A DNA stretch of 64,000 nt, from positions 267,397 through 331,396 of the forward strand of contig NZ_JAHXYR010000011.1 of the NCBI RefSeq assembly GCF_019969845.1, read 5' to 3'. A program made the position numbers and the translations under genes. Shown here piece by piece: positions 50,545-60,454 of the stretch. Origin of the DNA: Sphingobacterium sp. GVS05A. Lineage in GTDB: Bacteria; Bacteroidota; Bacteroidia; Sphingobacteriales; Sphingobacteriaceae. The first letter of the stretch is position 1; each line of letters starts with the position of its first letter. A model generated the notes under the pieces. That model was not told where the DNA came from. It did no database searches and saw only the letters and a list, made by a program, of their open reading frames with translations.

Positions 50545-53500
50545 TTAGAATGTCAAATTCACGCCAACGGTGTAGGTTTTCACTTGCGGATAGTTTCCAA
50601 TCCTTGTCCCTTCTCTTGGATTGCCAGAAGCTTCCGGGTCAAAACCTTTATAATTTGTCAATGTCAGCAGATTTTGTCCGCTTATAAAAAATCTACAGCC
50701 TTGGATCGAACGCCTACGAAGTGCCTGATCAGCCAGGTTGTAACTAAATTCTATGTTTTTGACCCGAATGTATGAGAGGTCTTCTACGAAATAACTGGAC
50801 TTCAGGTTGCTGCGCTGATTGTCAAAATAAACACGCTGATAGGTATTATTGGGTTGCTCAGGTGTCCACCTGTCCATAAGCCAACTAGCCCCATTATACC
50901 CGCCATTAAAAAATGGTGTAACGAGCTGTCCTGCACTCCATCCTCTGCCCCCCTGTGTACCCTCCAAAAGAGTACGCAGCTCAAAAGCCTTGTATTGAAC
51001 ATTAAGGTCTGCAGAAAATATATAATCTGGAGAGGTGTGCCCCAAAACCACCTTATCCTTATCATTTATAATACGATCGCCATTCTGATCCTTCAGCCTA
51101 ACATCTCCGGGTTGAGCCCGCAGGCCTGCGTATGAATTTAATAAGGAATACCCATCCTCGTCGAAGGTCCGGAGGTGCTGCTGAATCTCACTTTCACTCT
51201 GATATATACCTTCGGTATCGTATCCAAATAACGAAGTGGACTCTACGCCTTCTTTTAATATTGCACCGTCGAAAATAATTGGACTCATTCCCTTTAGGTC
51301 AGTTACGCGATTTCTATTGTGAGCGACGGCAACATTGGCCTTGAAGAGCCATTCATTGGCTTTCTTGTGATATCCCAATGTCAGCTCAAGTCCTCTATTG
51401 CGCATTTTACCAGCATTCTGGAAGGGAACATCTGTAAATCCAAATGTACTGGAAATAGGCAGCTGTAGTAGGATAGCACTAGTATTTTTGATGTAGTAAT
51501 CGGCTGTTAGACTAAAATCCTTAAAAATCTGTAGGTCAATACCGATATTAGTCTGAGTAGTCTGTTCCCAGGTAAGCCCCTTATTGGCTATGACCGAAAC
51601 GGCAGCACCTACGTTGTCCAAATTGTTAAAAATATAGTTGTTCTGCCTTCCTCCTAATGCTAATATATCTGCACCAGCATAAGCATTGCCAATATTTTGG
51701 TTACCGAGTATCCCCCAGGATCCCCTTATCTTTAAATCCTGAACGAAGGTAATATCCTTGAAAAAACGCTCTTGGGATAGACGCCATCCCGCAGAAAAAG
51801 AAGGGAATGTACCCCATTTGTGGCCTCGTGCAAATTTGGAGGCGCCATCGTGCCGCAAGTTGCCCTCAAATAGATATTTACCCTTATAATCGTAATTTAA
51901 CCTTCCGAAAAATCCAACTGAGGTTTCCTTGCTTCCCCAATCACTATTTTTGGCAGAGGAAGGGTCTCCCACACTAAAGTAAGGCAGATTGGCGGATAGT
52001 CGCCTGATTGATGTCTGGAAATAATTGCCTTTCCATTGAAATTGCTGAAAACCCGCCAAAGCTTTAAAATGATGATCTTTTGCTAAGTCATAAGCATAAT
52101 TGAGGTTTGCCCAGCTGGAAATAGTACCATATTTATTTGAGCTTTTGCTAATGGAAGATTCCCTGGAATTGTTTTTCCCTATGATGCTGGTACCGTCGGC
52201 TGCTCTAGTAACGAGAAATAGATCTACATTGGGCGCATAAGATAGCTGACGGTCGTTGTTGGTCACATAGCTCAGCGCACTTTCAAAAGTAAGGCGCGGC
52301 GTAAGATTAATGGTCAAATTGGCGATTGTATTCAAATTGCTATTGTCAAAGGTCTGCCCTCCCCCTGCTTCTTTAATTGCATCGCTATAGAACCAGTCGG
52401 TCCATCCGTACCCTTCTATCTTGGGAACTACGAGCGGCGCCATTTGGGTGATTCGGGCAATCGTTGCTCCGGCTCCTTCAATGAGATCTTTGGTCTTGCC
52501 AATATAGCCCGAAACGGTAAGTCCAAGCTGCGCTTTATTGTTCAAAAATGAATGCTGAGTATTGAATCGGAAATTATACTTATCATAATTTGTACCCTCG
52601 ACAATTCCTTTTTGGTTGAGGTATCCTCCAGAAATAGCATACACAATATTTTCCTTGCCACCACTTAGCTGTAGATAGTGATTTTGCTGTAATGCAGGCT
52701 TAAAATAGAAATCGGCCCAATTGTAATCTCTATAGCGTACTGGGTCTGTAATATCTTTATAATGGCTAATATATTCTTGATCATACTGAGGCCGGAAACC
52801 TGAATTTACTTTCGCTTCATTCAGTAGCGTCAGATAATCATAGGAATTTAACAATTTTGGATATCGCGTCACTTGTTGAACTGCGGCATATCCATCATAT
52901 TTTATTTTCAGTTTTCCTTCCTGCCCCCTTTTTGTCGTAATCAAAATAACACCATTAGCCGCTTTATTGCCATATATAGATGCCGATGCAGCGTCTTTTA
53001 ACACGGATATGGAGGCGATATCTTTGGGATCTACATCATTAATTGCTGCTTCAAACCCGTCTATTACGACCAAAGGTGATGCATTGTTCAATGTACCGAT
53101 CCCGCGAATCGTTAGGGTACCGCCATCAGCACCTGGCTGTCCTGAATTTTGGGTAACCTGCAGTCCGGCCACTTTTCCAGCTAATGCCATAGAAGCATTT
53201 GTGATAGGACGGCTTTCTATATCAGCCATTGAAACAGATGTGACTGCCCCTGTGAGATTTACTTTCTTTTGCTTTCCAAATCCTACGACAACAACATCCT
53301 GTAGTCCGAAACTGTCTTCCTCAAGTTTTATCATCAGTTCGCCCACGCCAGGCTCGACCTTAACAACGGTTTGCTTATAGCCCAAAAAGGAAATTTGCAA
53401 GGCCTGGCCGGAACCGACTTTTATATTAAATCTTCCCTCACTATCGGTCTTGGTGCCGATCTGCATTCCCACAATCTTGATATTAGCGCCAGCGAGTGGA

Positions 53501-53661
53501 TTTCCCTTTTGATCAAGGACACGTCCGCTACGAATTTCCTGGTTGCCATGTCGATCAACAGAAACTGCTTTTGCTCTCCAGGCCGCATGAACAACTGGTG
53601 GCTCTAATAGAAAAACAAAAAGAAAATAGAGCATATTACGGTTTAAATTTTTTCGGTTCAT
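50545..53661 (-). CDS. susC: SusC/RagA-family TonB-linked outer membrane transporter
   Basis: The 1038-residue protein has a signal peptide (LYFLFVFLLEPPVVHA), a CarboxypepD_reg domain (SGRVLDQKGNPLAGANIKIV, residues about 42-120), a plug (DVVVVGFGKQKKVNLTGAVTS, GADGGTLTIRGIGTLNNASP, KDAASASIYGNKAANGVILI) and a barrel that ends KTYTVGVNLTF. This is the TonB-dependent importer of the locus, co-transcribed with SusD. It is divergent from the hybrid two-component regulator, which probably activates it through the direct repeats upstream. Confidence 0.95.
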   Translation of the reverse strand: MNRKNLNRNMLYFLFVFLLEPPVVHAAWRAKAVSVDRHGNQEIRSGRVLDQKGNPLAGANIKIVGMQIGTKTDSEGRFNIKVGSGQALQISFLGYKQTVVKVEPGVGELMIKLEEDSFGLQDVVVVGFGKQKKVNLTGAVTSVSMADIESRPITNASMALAGKVAGLQVTQNSGQPGADGGTLTIRGIGTLNNASPLVVIDGFEAAINDVDPKDIASISVLKDAASASIYGNKAANGVILITTKRGQEGKLKIKYDGYAAVQQVTRYPKLLNSYDYLTLLNEAKVNSGFRPQYDQEYISHYKDITDPVRYRDYNWADFYFKPALQQNHYLQLSGGKENIVYAISGGYLNQKGIVEGTNYDKYNFRFNTQHSFLNNKAQLGLTVSGYIGKTKDLIEGAGATIARITQMAPLVVPKIEGYGWTDWFYSDAIKEAGGGQTFDNSNLNTIANLTINLTPRLTFESALSYVTNNDRQLSYAPNVDLFLVTRAADGTSIIGKNNSRESSISKSSNKYGTISSWANLNYAYDLAKDHHFKALAGFQQFQWKGNYFQTSIRRLSANLPYFSVGDPSSAKNSDWGSKETSVGFFGRLNYDYKGKYLFEGNLRHDGASKFARGHKWGTFPSFSAGWRLSQERFFKDITFVQDLKIRGSWGILGNQNIGNAYAGADILALGGRQNNYIFNNLDNVGAAVSVIANKGLTWEQTTQTNIGIDLQIFKDFSLTADYYIKNTSAILLQLPISSTFGFTDVPFQNAGKMRNRGLELTLGYHKKANEWLFKANVAVAHNRNRVTDLKGMSPIIFDGAILKEGVESTSLFGYDTEGIYQSESEIQQHLRTFDEDGYSLLNSYAGLRAQPGDVRLKDQNGDRIINDKDKVVLGHTSPDYIFSADLNVQYKAFELRTLLEGTQGGRGWSAGQLVTPFFNGGYNGASWLMDRWTPEQPNNTYQRVYFDNQRSNLKSSYFVEDLSYIRVKNIEFSYNLADQALRRRSIQGCRFFISGQNLLTLTNYKGFDPEASGNPREGTRIGNYPQVKTYTVGVNLTF

Positions 53662-53816
53662 CTCTTTCTAAAATTTGGTTATTGGTTATCTTATGCAACA
53701 AAACAAGGTGTGATCTGTAACATCGTCCCGAAAATAAGGAGTTATTCCAACTAAAAAAGATAATATGGTTTAAATATGGATGAATTTAATTTTTCATCAT
53801 TTTTTTTGAGATACTG

Positions 53817-53846
53817 AACGATATTACAATTAAATAAACGATATTA
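53817..53846. promoter_or_regulatory. Direct repeat AACGATATTA x2, candidate HTCS operator
   Basis: AACGATATTA occurs at 53817-53826 and again at 53837-53846, starts 20 bases apart (about two helical turns). It lies between the divergent SusC and hybrid-regulator starts, the place expected for the AraC-type output domain of the regulator, which binds direct repeats. Identity of the two copies is exact. Confidence 0.6.
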
Positions 53847-53902
53847 TATTTTATAATCTATACATAGTTGTTTATTTGATAAATAAACAAAGCCTAAAGA
53901 AA

Positions 53903-56900
53903 ATGACTCTAAAAACGTTTTTCATATTTTGTTATCTACTGTTTACTTGTCTATCACTGGACGCACAGCATATCAGAAAATATAATAAGCTGACACAAGA
54001 AAATGGCCTTCTTTCAAATCGGGTAACCGCAATCTCCGAAGACCCTATTGGGCGTGTCTGGATAGGAACGATCGATGGCATTAACCTATATGATGGCGCC
54101 CACATTATGGGTAATCCAAAGTCGATGAGTGACTCTATTTTTCAACCGGGCAAAATCATCGAAATTAAATCATTCAAACAGGAAATGATCATCGCTGCTG
54201 ACAATGGCATATATAGCTATGATTTCACTACCAATAAATATAGGCTATTGATCAAAACCGAATTGCATAATACGTCGAAAGCCCTAGCCTTGACAATGGA
54301 TGGCGTAGTGATACTGTGCAATAATACTTTATATAAATGGGCTGAACAAAAAATTATTACATTAAATAGAAATGTATATTTTAATAGGATTCAGGCGGAT
54401 AATCAAGGTAACCTATGGGGAGCTACCTTTACTACGGTTGCCAAATGTGACAAAAAGGGAAATGTTTTAGCCAGTTTTAATTTTGCTGAAAGCTACGACA
54501 GGGATGTGCTAATCACCTCGCTATATTGTGATAGTAAAAACCTGATCTGGGCGGGAACCAAAAGACATGGTATCCTGCGCTTCGATCCCATCCAAAATAA
54601 ATTTAAGGCGCAGCTACCACAACCCGCACAGATCCAAAATGTATGTAGTATTGCCGAAGACGCAGCGGGCAGACTTTGGATAGGACATAACAAAGGTGTG
54701 GCTGTATTTGATTATATCAACCAGTATACAGAATATCGGATGTTAATAGAGAACTTTGACAATGAACTTAATTCTACAGTCTGCGCAATCTACAAAAGTA
54801 AGTTTGATGATATGATATTGGGGACTTATTTTAATGGAGCATTCTGTCTCTCGAAAAATGATTCATGGTTAGATTTTTTACACGTCACCAATCCCGGAAG
54901 AGCCCGTGGAATCGTGATCAACAATATACTCATGTCATCTAAAAAACTGCTTTGGGTAGCAACCAACGCCATCGGGATAAATGTATACAATGGACAATCA
55001 CAGGTAATAAAAAGGTTTAATCAGGAAAAAAGCAAAATCAGTGATAATATCATATCACTAGAAGAAGATGCTCAGGGAAGTATTTGGGCGGGGTCTGAAT
55101 CAAACGGTTTATACTGTTTAGCTGATCAGGGAAGCAAAATTAAGCATTATCAATATGATAAGAACATCGCATCATCTTTACCGAATAATAGAATATTCTC
55201 CATCCGAAACTTCAACCAGGATTTTCTACTTGTTGGGACAGATGGTTTTGTAAGCATATATGACCGTCATAAAGATAATTTTACAACTCTACTTAAAACG
55301 ACCTCGACGATCAATGACATCATGGTAAACAATAATCTGATATGGATTTGCTGCCTCGATGAGATCGTATGTTATGATTGGAGCAAAAAGACAACTAAAA
55401 TATATAAGAAAGAGCTGAATAAGGGAAATAGGATACAATTTCTTTCGATGCTCCTTGATGGAGAAAATGTCCTTTTAGGAACAAAGCAAAACTACCTTTA
55501 TTTTATTGACAGAAATGGTCACCTACTTCCTTATCCCGGTCGAGGAAAAATCAATGTTCAAATACATGGTATCAAGAAAGACAACTTGAAGCGGTACTGG
55601 CTATCAACAACAAATGGCTTGTACTGTGTTGATACCGACCGGACCATTAAAAATTTTAATGTCAGCTGGGGTTTAAACACGTCCTGGTTTAACGAACGTT
55701 CCGCCTACTATTACAGTGACACCTTATATTTTGGGTCTGTTGACGGAATATGTTTTTTTAAGGCTCCTCAGCTCGACCCGCTTCCAATACATAAACCTTT
55801 ACTCTACTTTTCTGACTTTAAAATATTTAATATCAGCCAACTTAGAAATAAAAAGTATTTTGAAAAAGGCATTGATCATACGAATGAAATCGTGCTCCCT
55901 TATGATCAAAATATGATTTCTATTGAGGTGAACCAAGTGAATTTCGATCCGCAAAGCCGCGAAAACTATCGCATATTTTATACTTTAAAAGACATTGACA
56001 AGCGTTGGTATGAACTTTCGAAAGCTTCAGGAACAATAACTTTTACTTCCTTAAAATCAAAAAATTACGAACTCCATATTAAGTTAGTAGATCTGAACAA
56101 TAATATCATTGCGACAAAAAAAATGCTGATCAAAATCAAACCCCATTTCCTGTTGAGCAATATTATGCTGTGGGTATATGGGGCACTGGTGATTGTGGCC
56201 CTCATCCTATTTAGAAAGTTCTTAAAAAGACGGCATTTGAAAATCTTGAAGATAAAACTGGCTGAAGTAGAAACGTCTAAATTAGAGGAACTGAACAAAA
56301 GTAAGCTTGATTTTTTCACCTACATGTCCCATGAACTTAAGACTCCCTTAGCCATTATTATGGCGATACAGGAAGACCTTTTTTCCAATCATAAGATTGA
56401 AAACATCAAGGAATATGAAATCTCCCAAAAAAATATCAAACGGCTTACGTTCCTGATAAGTCAATTAATGGAATTTAGAGAAATTGAAAGCAGTAATCTG
56501 CCATTAAATACCATTAATGGAGACCTCGTCACCTTTTGTCAAAATATCTTTTCGATGTTTGCACCTTTATTCGACCGTAAAAACATTGAATATCGATTTG
56601 AAAACCCATCAACAGAAGTAAATGTCGACCTCGACTTTGACAAACTGGAAAAAATAATCAGCAACCTGCTGAGCAATGCGTTTAAAAACTGTGAGGTGGG
56701 TGGCCAGATAGTTCTTGCACTATGCGTTTCAAAAGATACCAATGAAGTTGTTATTTATGTAAGCAATACGGGCAGTTATATACCACAGGACCAGATTGAA
56801 AAAATATTTGAACCTTATTTCAGACAAAAGTCAAGCGGCAATTATTATGACAATAATGGCATTGGTCTAGCTTTGGTTGTAGGGCTCACAAAGCGTATAA

Positions 56901-57841
56901 ACGCACAGATTGATGTAAATAGCAGCATTGAAACTGGAACACGATTTACACTTACTATACCGGTGGATAATTTTGCATCCGAGCTTCCGGATGACCCGGA
57001 TCTCGAACTACATGCGACAATGGAGCTCATTGACGACGTGATTTATACCGATAACAGTCAACTAAGATTTGATGTTCCGCCGGAAAGCAATACGCATAAA
57101 ATTCTTCTGGTGGAAGATCACACTGATCTGGCAGAATTATTTAAAAATAAATTACTGGAATCCTACCATGTCATCATCGCTCACAATGGACAAGAAGCTT
57201 TAGAATACATTAGGAATAATCCGATCGACATGGTGATCAGCGATATTATGATGCCTATCATGGATGGATATGAATTATGCAAACATTTGAAAAGTAACCC
57301 GAAGACCAAACATATTCCAATAATCTTAATGACTTCTTATGATACGATTGCCAATAAAATCAAAAGCTATGAATTAGCCGCAAATGGCTATATCAATAAA
57401 CCCTTCAGCATGCAGGAGCTACTGGCTAAAATGGGTAGTTTATTAAAAAATAAAGCTACGCTACGCCATTACTACAGTCAGGCAGAGCCTTTACGAATTA
57501 AAGAAGAAGCAAACTCACAAGAGGAAACTTTTATTTTAAAAGTTCAGGAGATTATCGTTAGAAATATTGCGGAGAATAATTTTTCAGTCCATCAACTAGC
57601 GCAAGAAATGCGTATCAGTAGAACCCAGTTGTATCTATTGCTAAAAAAAATAACAGATCTCACTCCTACTGATTTCATTATTAAAGTCAAACTTGATTAT
57701 GCTAAAACCTTATTAAAAGACCCGTCTTTTAGCATTTCTGAAATTGCATATAAGTTAGGCTATTCCAATGCAAACTATTTTAGCAAGCAGTTTAAGGATT
57801 TCTTTGGTATAACGCCAAGCCACTATAGAAAGGCTAAATAG
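53903..57841 (+). CDS. Hybrid two-component system sensor/regulator (HTCS)
   Basis: The ATG at 53903 (MTLKTFFIFCYLLFTCLSL) gives a signal peptide and 1312 residues; an upstream TTG would add nine. Order of domains: two-component propeller repeats to about 680 (GRVWIGTIDGINLYD, GSIWAGSESNGLYC), Y_Y_Y sensor, one membrane helix near 750-770, histidine kinase with His at about 808 (YMSHELKTPLAII), ATPase (NLLSNAFKNC, GIGLALVVGLTKR), receiver with Asp at about 1113 (MVISDIMMPIMDG) and an AraC-type DNA-binding domain (FSISEIAYKLGYSNANYFSK). It senses a glycan fragment in the periplasm and regulates the PUL. Confidence 0.95.
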   Translation: MTLKTFFIFCYLLFTCLSLDAQHIRKYNKLTQENGLLSNRVTAISEDPIGRVWIGTIDGINLYDGAHIMGNPKSMSDSIFQPGKIIEIKSFKQEMIIAADNGIYSYDFTTNKYRLLIKTELHNTSKALALTMDGVVILCNNTLYKWAEQKIITLNRNVYFNRIQADNQGNLWGATFTTVAKCDKKGNVLASFNFAESYDRDVLITSLYCDSKNLIWAGTKRHGILRFDPIQNKFKAQLPQPAQIQNVCSIAEDAAGRLWIGHNKGVAVFDYINQYTEYRMLIENFDNELNSTVCAIYKSKFDDMILGTYFNGAFCLSKNDSWLDFLHVTNPGRARGIVINNILMSSKKLLWVATNAIGINVYNGQSQVIKRFNQEKSKISDNIISLEEDAQGSIWAGSESNGLYCLADQGSKIKHYQYDKNIASSLPNNRIFSIRNFNQDFLLVGTDGFVSIYDRHKDNFTTLLKTTSTINDIMVNNNLIWICCLDEIVCYDWSKKTTKIYKKELNKGNRIQFLSMLLDGENVLLGTKQNYLYFIDRNGHLLPYPGRGKINVQIHGIKKDNLKRYWLSTTNGLYCVDTDRTIKNFNVSWGLNTSWFNERSAYYYSDTLYFGSVDGICFFKAPQLDPLPIHKPLLYFSDFKIFNISQLRNKKYFEKGIDHTNEIVLPYDQNMISIEVNQVNFDPQSRENYRIFYTLKDIDKRWYELSKASGTITFTSLKSKNYELHIKLVDLNNNIIATKKMLIKIKPHFLLSNIMLWVYGALVIVALILFRKFLKRRHLKILKIKLAEVETSKLEELNKSKLDFFTYMSHELKTPLAIIMAIQEDLFSNHKIENIKEYEISQKNIKRLTFLISQLMEFREIESSNLPLNTINGDLVTFCQNIFSMFAPLFDRKNIEYRFENPSTEVNVDLDFDKLEKIISNLLSNAFKNCEVGGQIVLALCVSKDTNEVVIYVSNTGSYIPQDQIEKIFEPYFRQKSSGNYYDNNGIGLALVVGLTKRINAQIDVNSSIETGTRFTLTIPVDNFASELPDDPDLELHATMELIDDVIYTDNSQLRFDVPPESNTHKILLVEDHTDLAELFKNKLLESYHVIIAHNGQEALEYIRNNPIDMVISDIMMPIMDGYELCKHLKSNPKTKHIPIILMTSYDTIANKIKSYELAANGYINKPFSMQELLAKMGSLLKNKATLRHYYSQAEPLRIKEEANSQEETFILKVQEIIVRNIAENNFSVHQLAQEMRISRTQLYLLLKKITDLTPTDFIIKVKLDYAKTLLKDPSFSISEIAYKLGYSNANYFSKQFKDFFGITPSHYRKAK

Positions 57842-57845
57842 TCAT

Positions 57846-57878
57846 TATCCATTTCAATCCTGAAGATTGAAATGGATA
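57846..57878. terminator. Bidirectional terminator hairpin
   Basis: TATCCATTTCAATC (57846-57859) pairs perfectly with GATTGAAATGGATA (57865-57878) around the loop CTGAA. It lies between the convergent HTCS and glycosidase-like genes. A T tract is weak on both strands. Confidence 0.75.
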
Positions 57879-57888
57879 GCAAAAATGC

Positions 57889-59883
57889 TTATTGATATGC
57901 AATTTCTGGATTCCAGTAGGTGGTATCCCAGCCTGAATTGGAACGCTGATCCACACGAAAGGATAATTCGTCGCCAAAGGTGACAGGCACATTAATATCA
58001 TGCCAAAACCCAGTAGTATTATTGTAAACAACAGTTTGCCAGCTACCCGAAGGCCATATCATTACATTATTTTTCCAAATACTCACGTTGACACCATCCC
58101 CACCCCCGATATCATTTTTACGAACCAATCCGGTAATTTTTACGGTGCCCGATTTTGGCGCATTCCAAACAAGTATCGGCTGGCTATTATCGGGATGAAT
58201 ATAGAGGTTACCGCTACCGTTCCATATGGCGTCATAACTACCCGAACCGCGCCAATGATTTGATCCGTCCGGATTCCAGCTCATCAAACTTGTTCCTATT
58301 CCGGCCTGCCAGTATTTATAGTACCATCTGCGGGTTCCTTGTACAGACGAAAAATCGGTAGAAGCATTATAGACATCGCTATTAACTGTTCCGGATGGAC
58401 TGACAATCTTCACCGAATTCGCATACTGATTCATGTGCAAATGACTATCTTTAAAATCTTTAACATAGTTACCGTTAATCTTAACATTCTCCAGGGTCAC
58501 TCCTTCAATACGATGACTGTCATTCCAACCGATTAATTTGATTTCGTTACTACCGCCTGATGTGGACGTAATATTCTTATAGAGAATGTTTGTCATTGCT
58601 CCGGGCCAGCTCCAGTTCCCGGTCAACGAACCAAAATAAAATGTTTCATCCATCTGAATATTTATTAGTCTTTTTGCTCTTTCTACACGGATGTCTTCAA
58701 AGGTAATATCATTAAAATAGGTGCCATGTAAGGCAAAAATATTGATGGCGGAACGATCAGGGAGAACATCCGGATGATTTTTGTCATCGTAATTATATAG
58801 GATATCTATGTTTTGAAACTTAATATTCTGAAAATAGGCAGCGCGTGTTTCAGCACCGATACCGATGGTGTTATTTGCATCGGCCCATAATTGTGCATTT
58901 TTGTAGATTATATTATAAACGGGTAATGAATTTGCAGGAATTTGATCCGACATTCCTTTGATGGCGACTGCATCATCAGCAGAGTGGACAAAGGATTTAT
59001 CAAAAGTGATATCATGGCTACTGTTGATATTAAATCCATCGGAACTGGCAAAATATGGGCTGATAGCTTTGTAATTAGTTACATTGACAAAAGAACAATT
59101 GTGCATGGCAGAAGTCCAGCTTCCTATATTGCGATTGACAATGATATCTTTTATTGTTGAATTGCTTACTGCACCTAAGGCAAGGGCGATATCATCCGTG
59201 GGGCTGTTGTAATCGTTGAGCAGAATGCCCCTACCTCTGATTGTCACATTTGATGCATTATCTATTTTTACTCTTCCTCTAATAACTGCTCCACCAGCGA
59301 TGTATAAAGTTTTTCCAGAACTCAAGGTTATCGGCGGTTGCGAGCTCAGATCGTAATATCCTGGGCCATAATACTGTACATTGGTATCTGTAGAAGAAGG
59401 AATATCACTTTCCGGCGCCTGAGCAAATAAATGCAGCACCTTTCCTTGGTAGTCGTTGTCCAATACAAGTGATATATTGGTCGGCTGAGAGAGTGTAAAA
59501 GTAATCGTATTGCCCGATCTCACCCCTGTGATACCTGATGATGAAGGCACTAATTTGAAGCTGCTGAAACCGCTTGAGGGCGTGATCGATATCGATACAG
59601 TGCCACTGAAATCGAAATAACCATAGCTAACGCTATTTCCCCAGCCGTTATTTCCAGCGTTATATAGGCCGACTGGATTCCCGCCGGCACTAACTGTAAA
59701 GGCCGTTGACTTGTACTGATTCGGCAGACTACTGGGTAAAGGATAGGTTGTTACTACTGTGCTTAAACTGGCGCGCGTGCTGTGGTTTTCTGATTTCAAC
59801 AACGCAGCTTCTTCTTTTGAAGGTGTTATTTTGTTGCACGCGACAAAACATAGCCATACAAATGGCAAAATAAATAATTTCAT
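57889..59883 (-). CDS. GH28/GH49-like beta-helix lipoprotein with C-terminal carbohydrate-binding-like domain
   Basis: The 664-residue protein has a lipobox (FVWLCFVACNKITPS). A beta-sandwich region (residues about 60-160) is followed by a right-handed beta helix (GAVIRGRVKIDNASNVTIRG, ASSDGFNINSSHDITFDKSF, VHSADDAVAIKGMSD), whose SADDAV acidic pair and DGFNI motif resemble GH49 dextranases and GH28 enzymes. The last 150 residues (WYYKYWQAGIGTSLMSWNP, GTVKITGLVRKNDIGGGDG) form a separate beta domain. It is convergent with the HTCS and part of the same locus. The exact substrate is open. Confidence 0.7.
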   Translation of the reverse strand: MKLFILPFVWLCFVACNKITPSKEEAALLKSENHSTRASLSTVVTTYPLPSSLPNQYKSTAFTVSAGGNPVGLYNAGNNGWGNSVSYGYFDFSGTVSISITPSSGFSSFKLVPSSSGITGVRSGNTITFTLSQPTNISLVLDNDYQGKVLHLFAQAPESDIPSSTDTNVQYYGPGYYDLSSQPPITLSSGKTLYIAGGAVIRGRVKIDNASNVTIRGRGILLNDYNSPTDDIALALGAVSNSTIKDIIVNRNIGSWTSAMHNCSFVNVTNYKAISPYFASSDGFNINSSHDITFDKSFVHSADDAVAIKGMSDQIPANSLPVYNIIYKNAQLWADANNTIGIGAETRAAYFQNIKFQNIDILYNYDDKNHPDVLPDRSAINIFALHGTYFNDITFEDIRVERAKRLINIQMDETFYFGSLTGNWSWPGAMTNILYKNITSTSGGSNEIKLIGWNDSHRIEGVTLENVKINGNYVKDFKDSHLHMNQYANSVKIVSPSGTVNSDVYNASTDFSSVQGTRRWYYKYWQAGIGTSLMSWNPDGSNHWRGSGSYDAIWNGSGNLYIHPDNSQPILVWNAPKSGTVKITGLVRKNDIGGGDGVNVSIWKNNVMIWPSGSWQTVVYNNTTGFWHDINVPVTFGDELSFRVDQRSNSGWDTTYWNPEIAYQ

Positions 59884-60072
59884 AGTTGATCTATAAGTGG
59901 TTAATTGTTAGGGTAAGATAGGAATCGCCCGGGAAATTGCCATGAACTGATCAATTATTGAACAAAAGTGTAACACTTTAAACTTTAATAGTAGTATTTG
60001 GAGCTGGATAAAGCCCAAAAGCATCTAAAGTTAAAGTAATCAGTGTAAACTTTTTTGCGAGGTACCAGGCTT
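59884..60072. other. Short gap upstream of the GH gene
   Basis: Leader of the glycosidase-like gene (minus strand); no motif certain enough to report. Confidence 0.3.
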
Positions 60073-60294
60073 TTATAGATTTTGCTTCGGACGGTTCCGC
60101 TTAGGTTTGGTTTTGGCCTTAAATAGTTTGTTGAATGATTGAGAGTATTCAAATCCTAGCTCGTAAGCGATCACACTTATCGTAAGTTCCGTTGTAGAAA
60201 GCCTCTCTTTGGCTTTTTCGATTACCTTCTCGTGGATGATCTGTTGCGCGGTTTGTCCTGTCAGCATCAGAGGTATGCGGCGGAAATCAAACAC
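60073..60294 (-). pseudogene. AraC-family DNA-binding domain remnant
   Basis: The frame includes TAQQIIHEKVIEKAKERLST, TELTISVIAYELGFEYSQSF and NKLFKAKT, the second half of an AraC-type helix-turn-helix domain. The N-terminal regulatory part is gone, and the last 11 residues (PKRNRPKQNL) look frameshifted compared with the usual LSPLEFR ending. It lies between the PUL glycosidase and the SMP-30-like gene and may derive from a former regulator of the locus. Confidence 0.65.
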
Positions 60295-60454
60295 AGAATA
60301 AAGATATGCATCAATTAATGAAGACGGCTAGAGGTAATATTTTCTGGTCTTTATAAAATTATATATATTGGGCTTGAAATAGAGACTATCCATACTTAAA
60401 TACTATTCCTAGATTTTTTTTGGACAAACAATAATTTAGTTAATTACTTTTACT

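Noticed and set aside
52967..53380. Plus-strand frame opposite susC
   Set aside because: It is a shadow frame of the plug and CarboxypepD domain.
53876..53902. TTG start of the hybrid regulator
   Set aside because: The ATG at 53903 directly precedes the signal peptide and gives the standard form.
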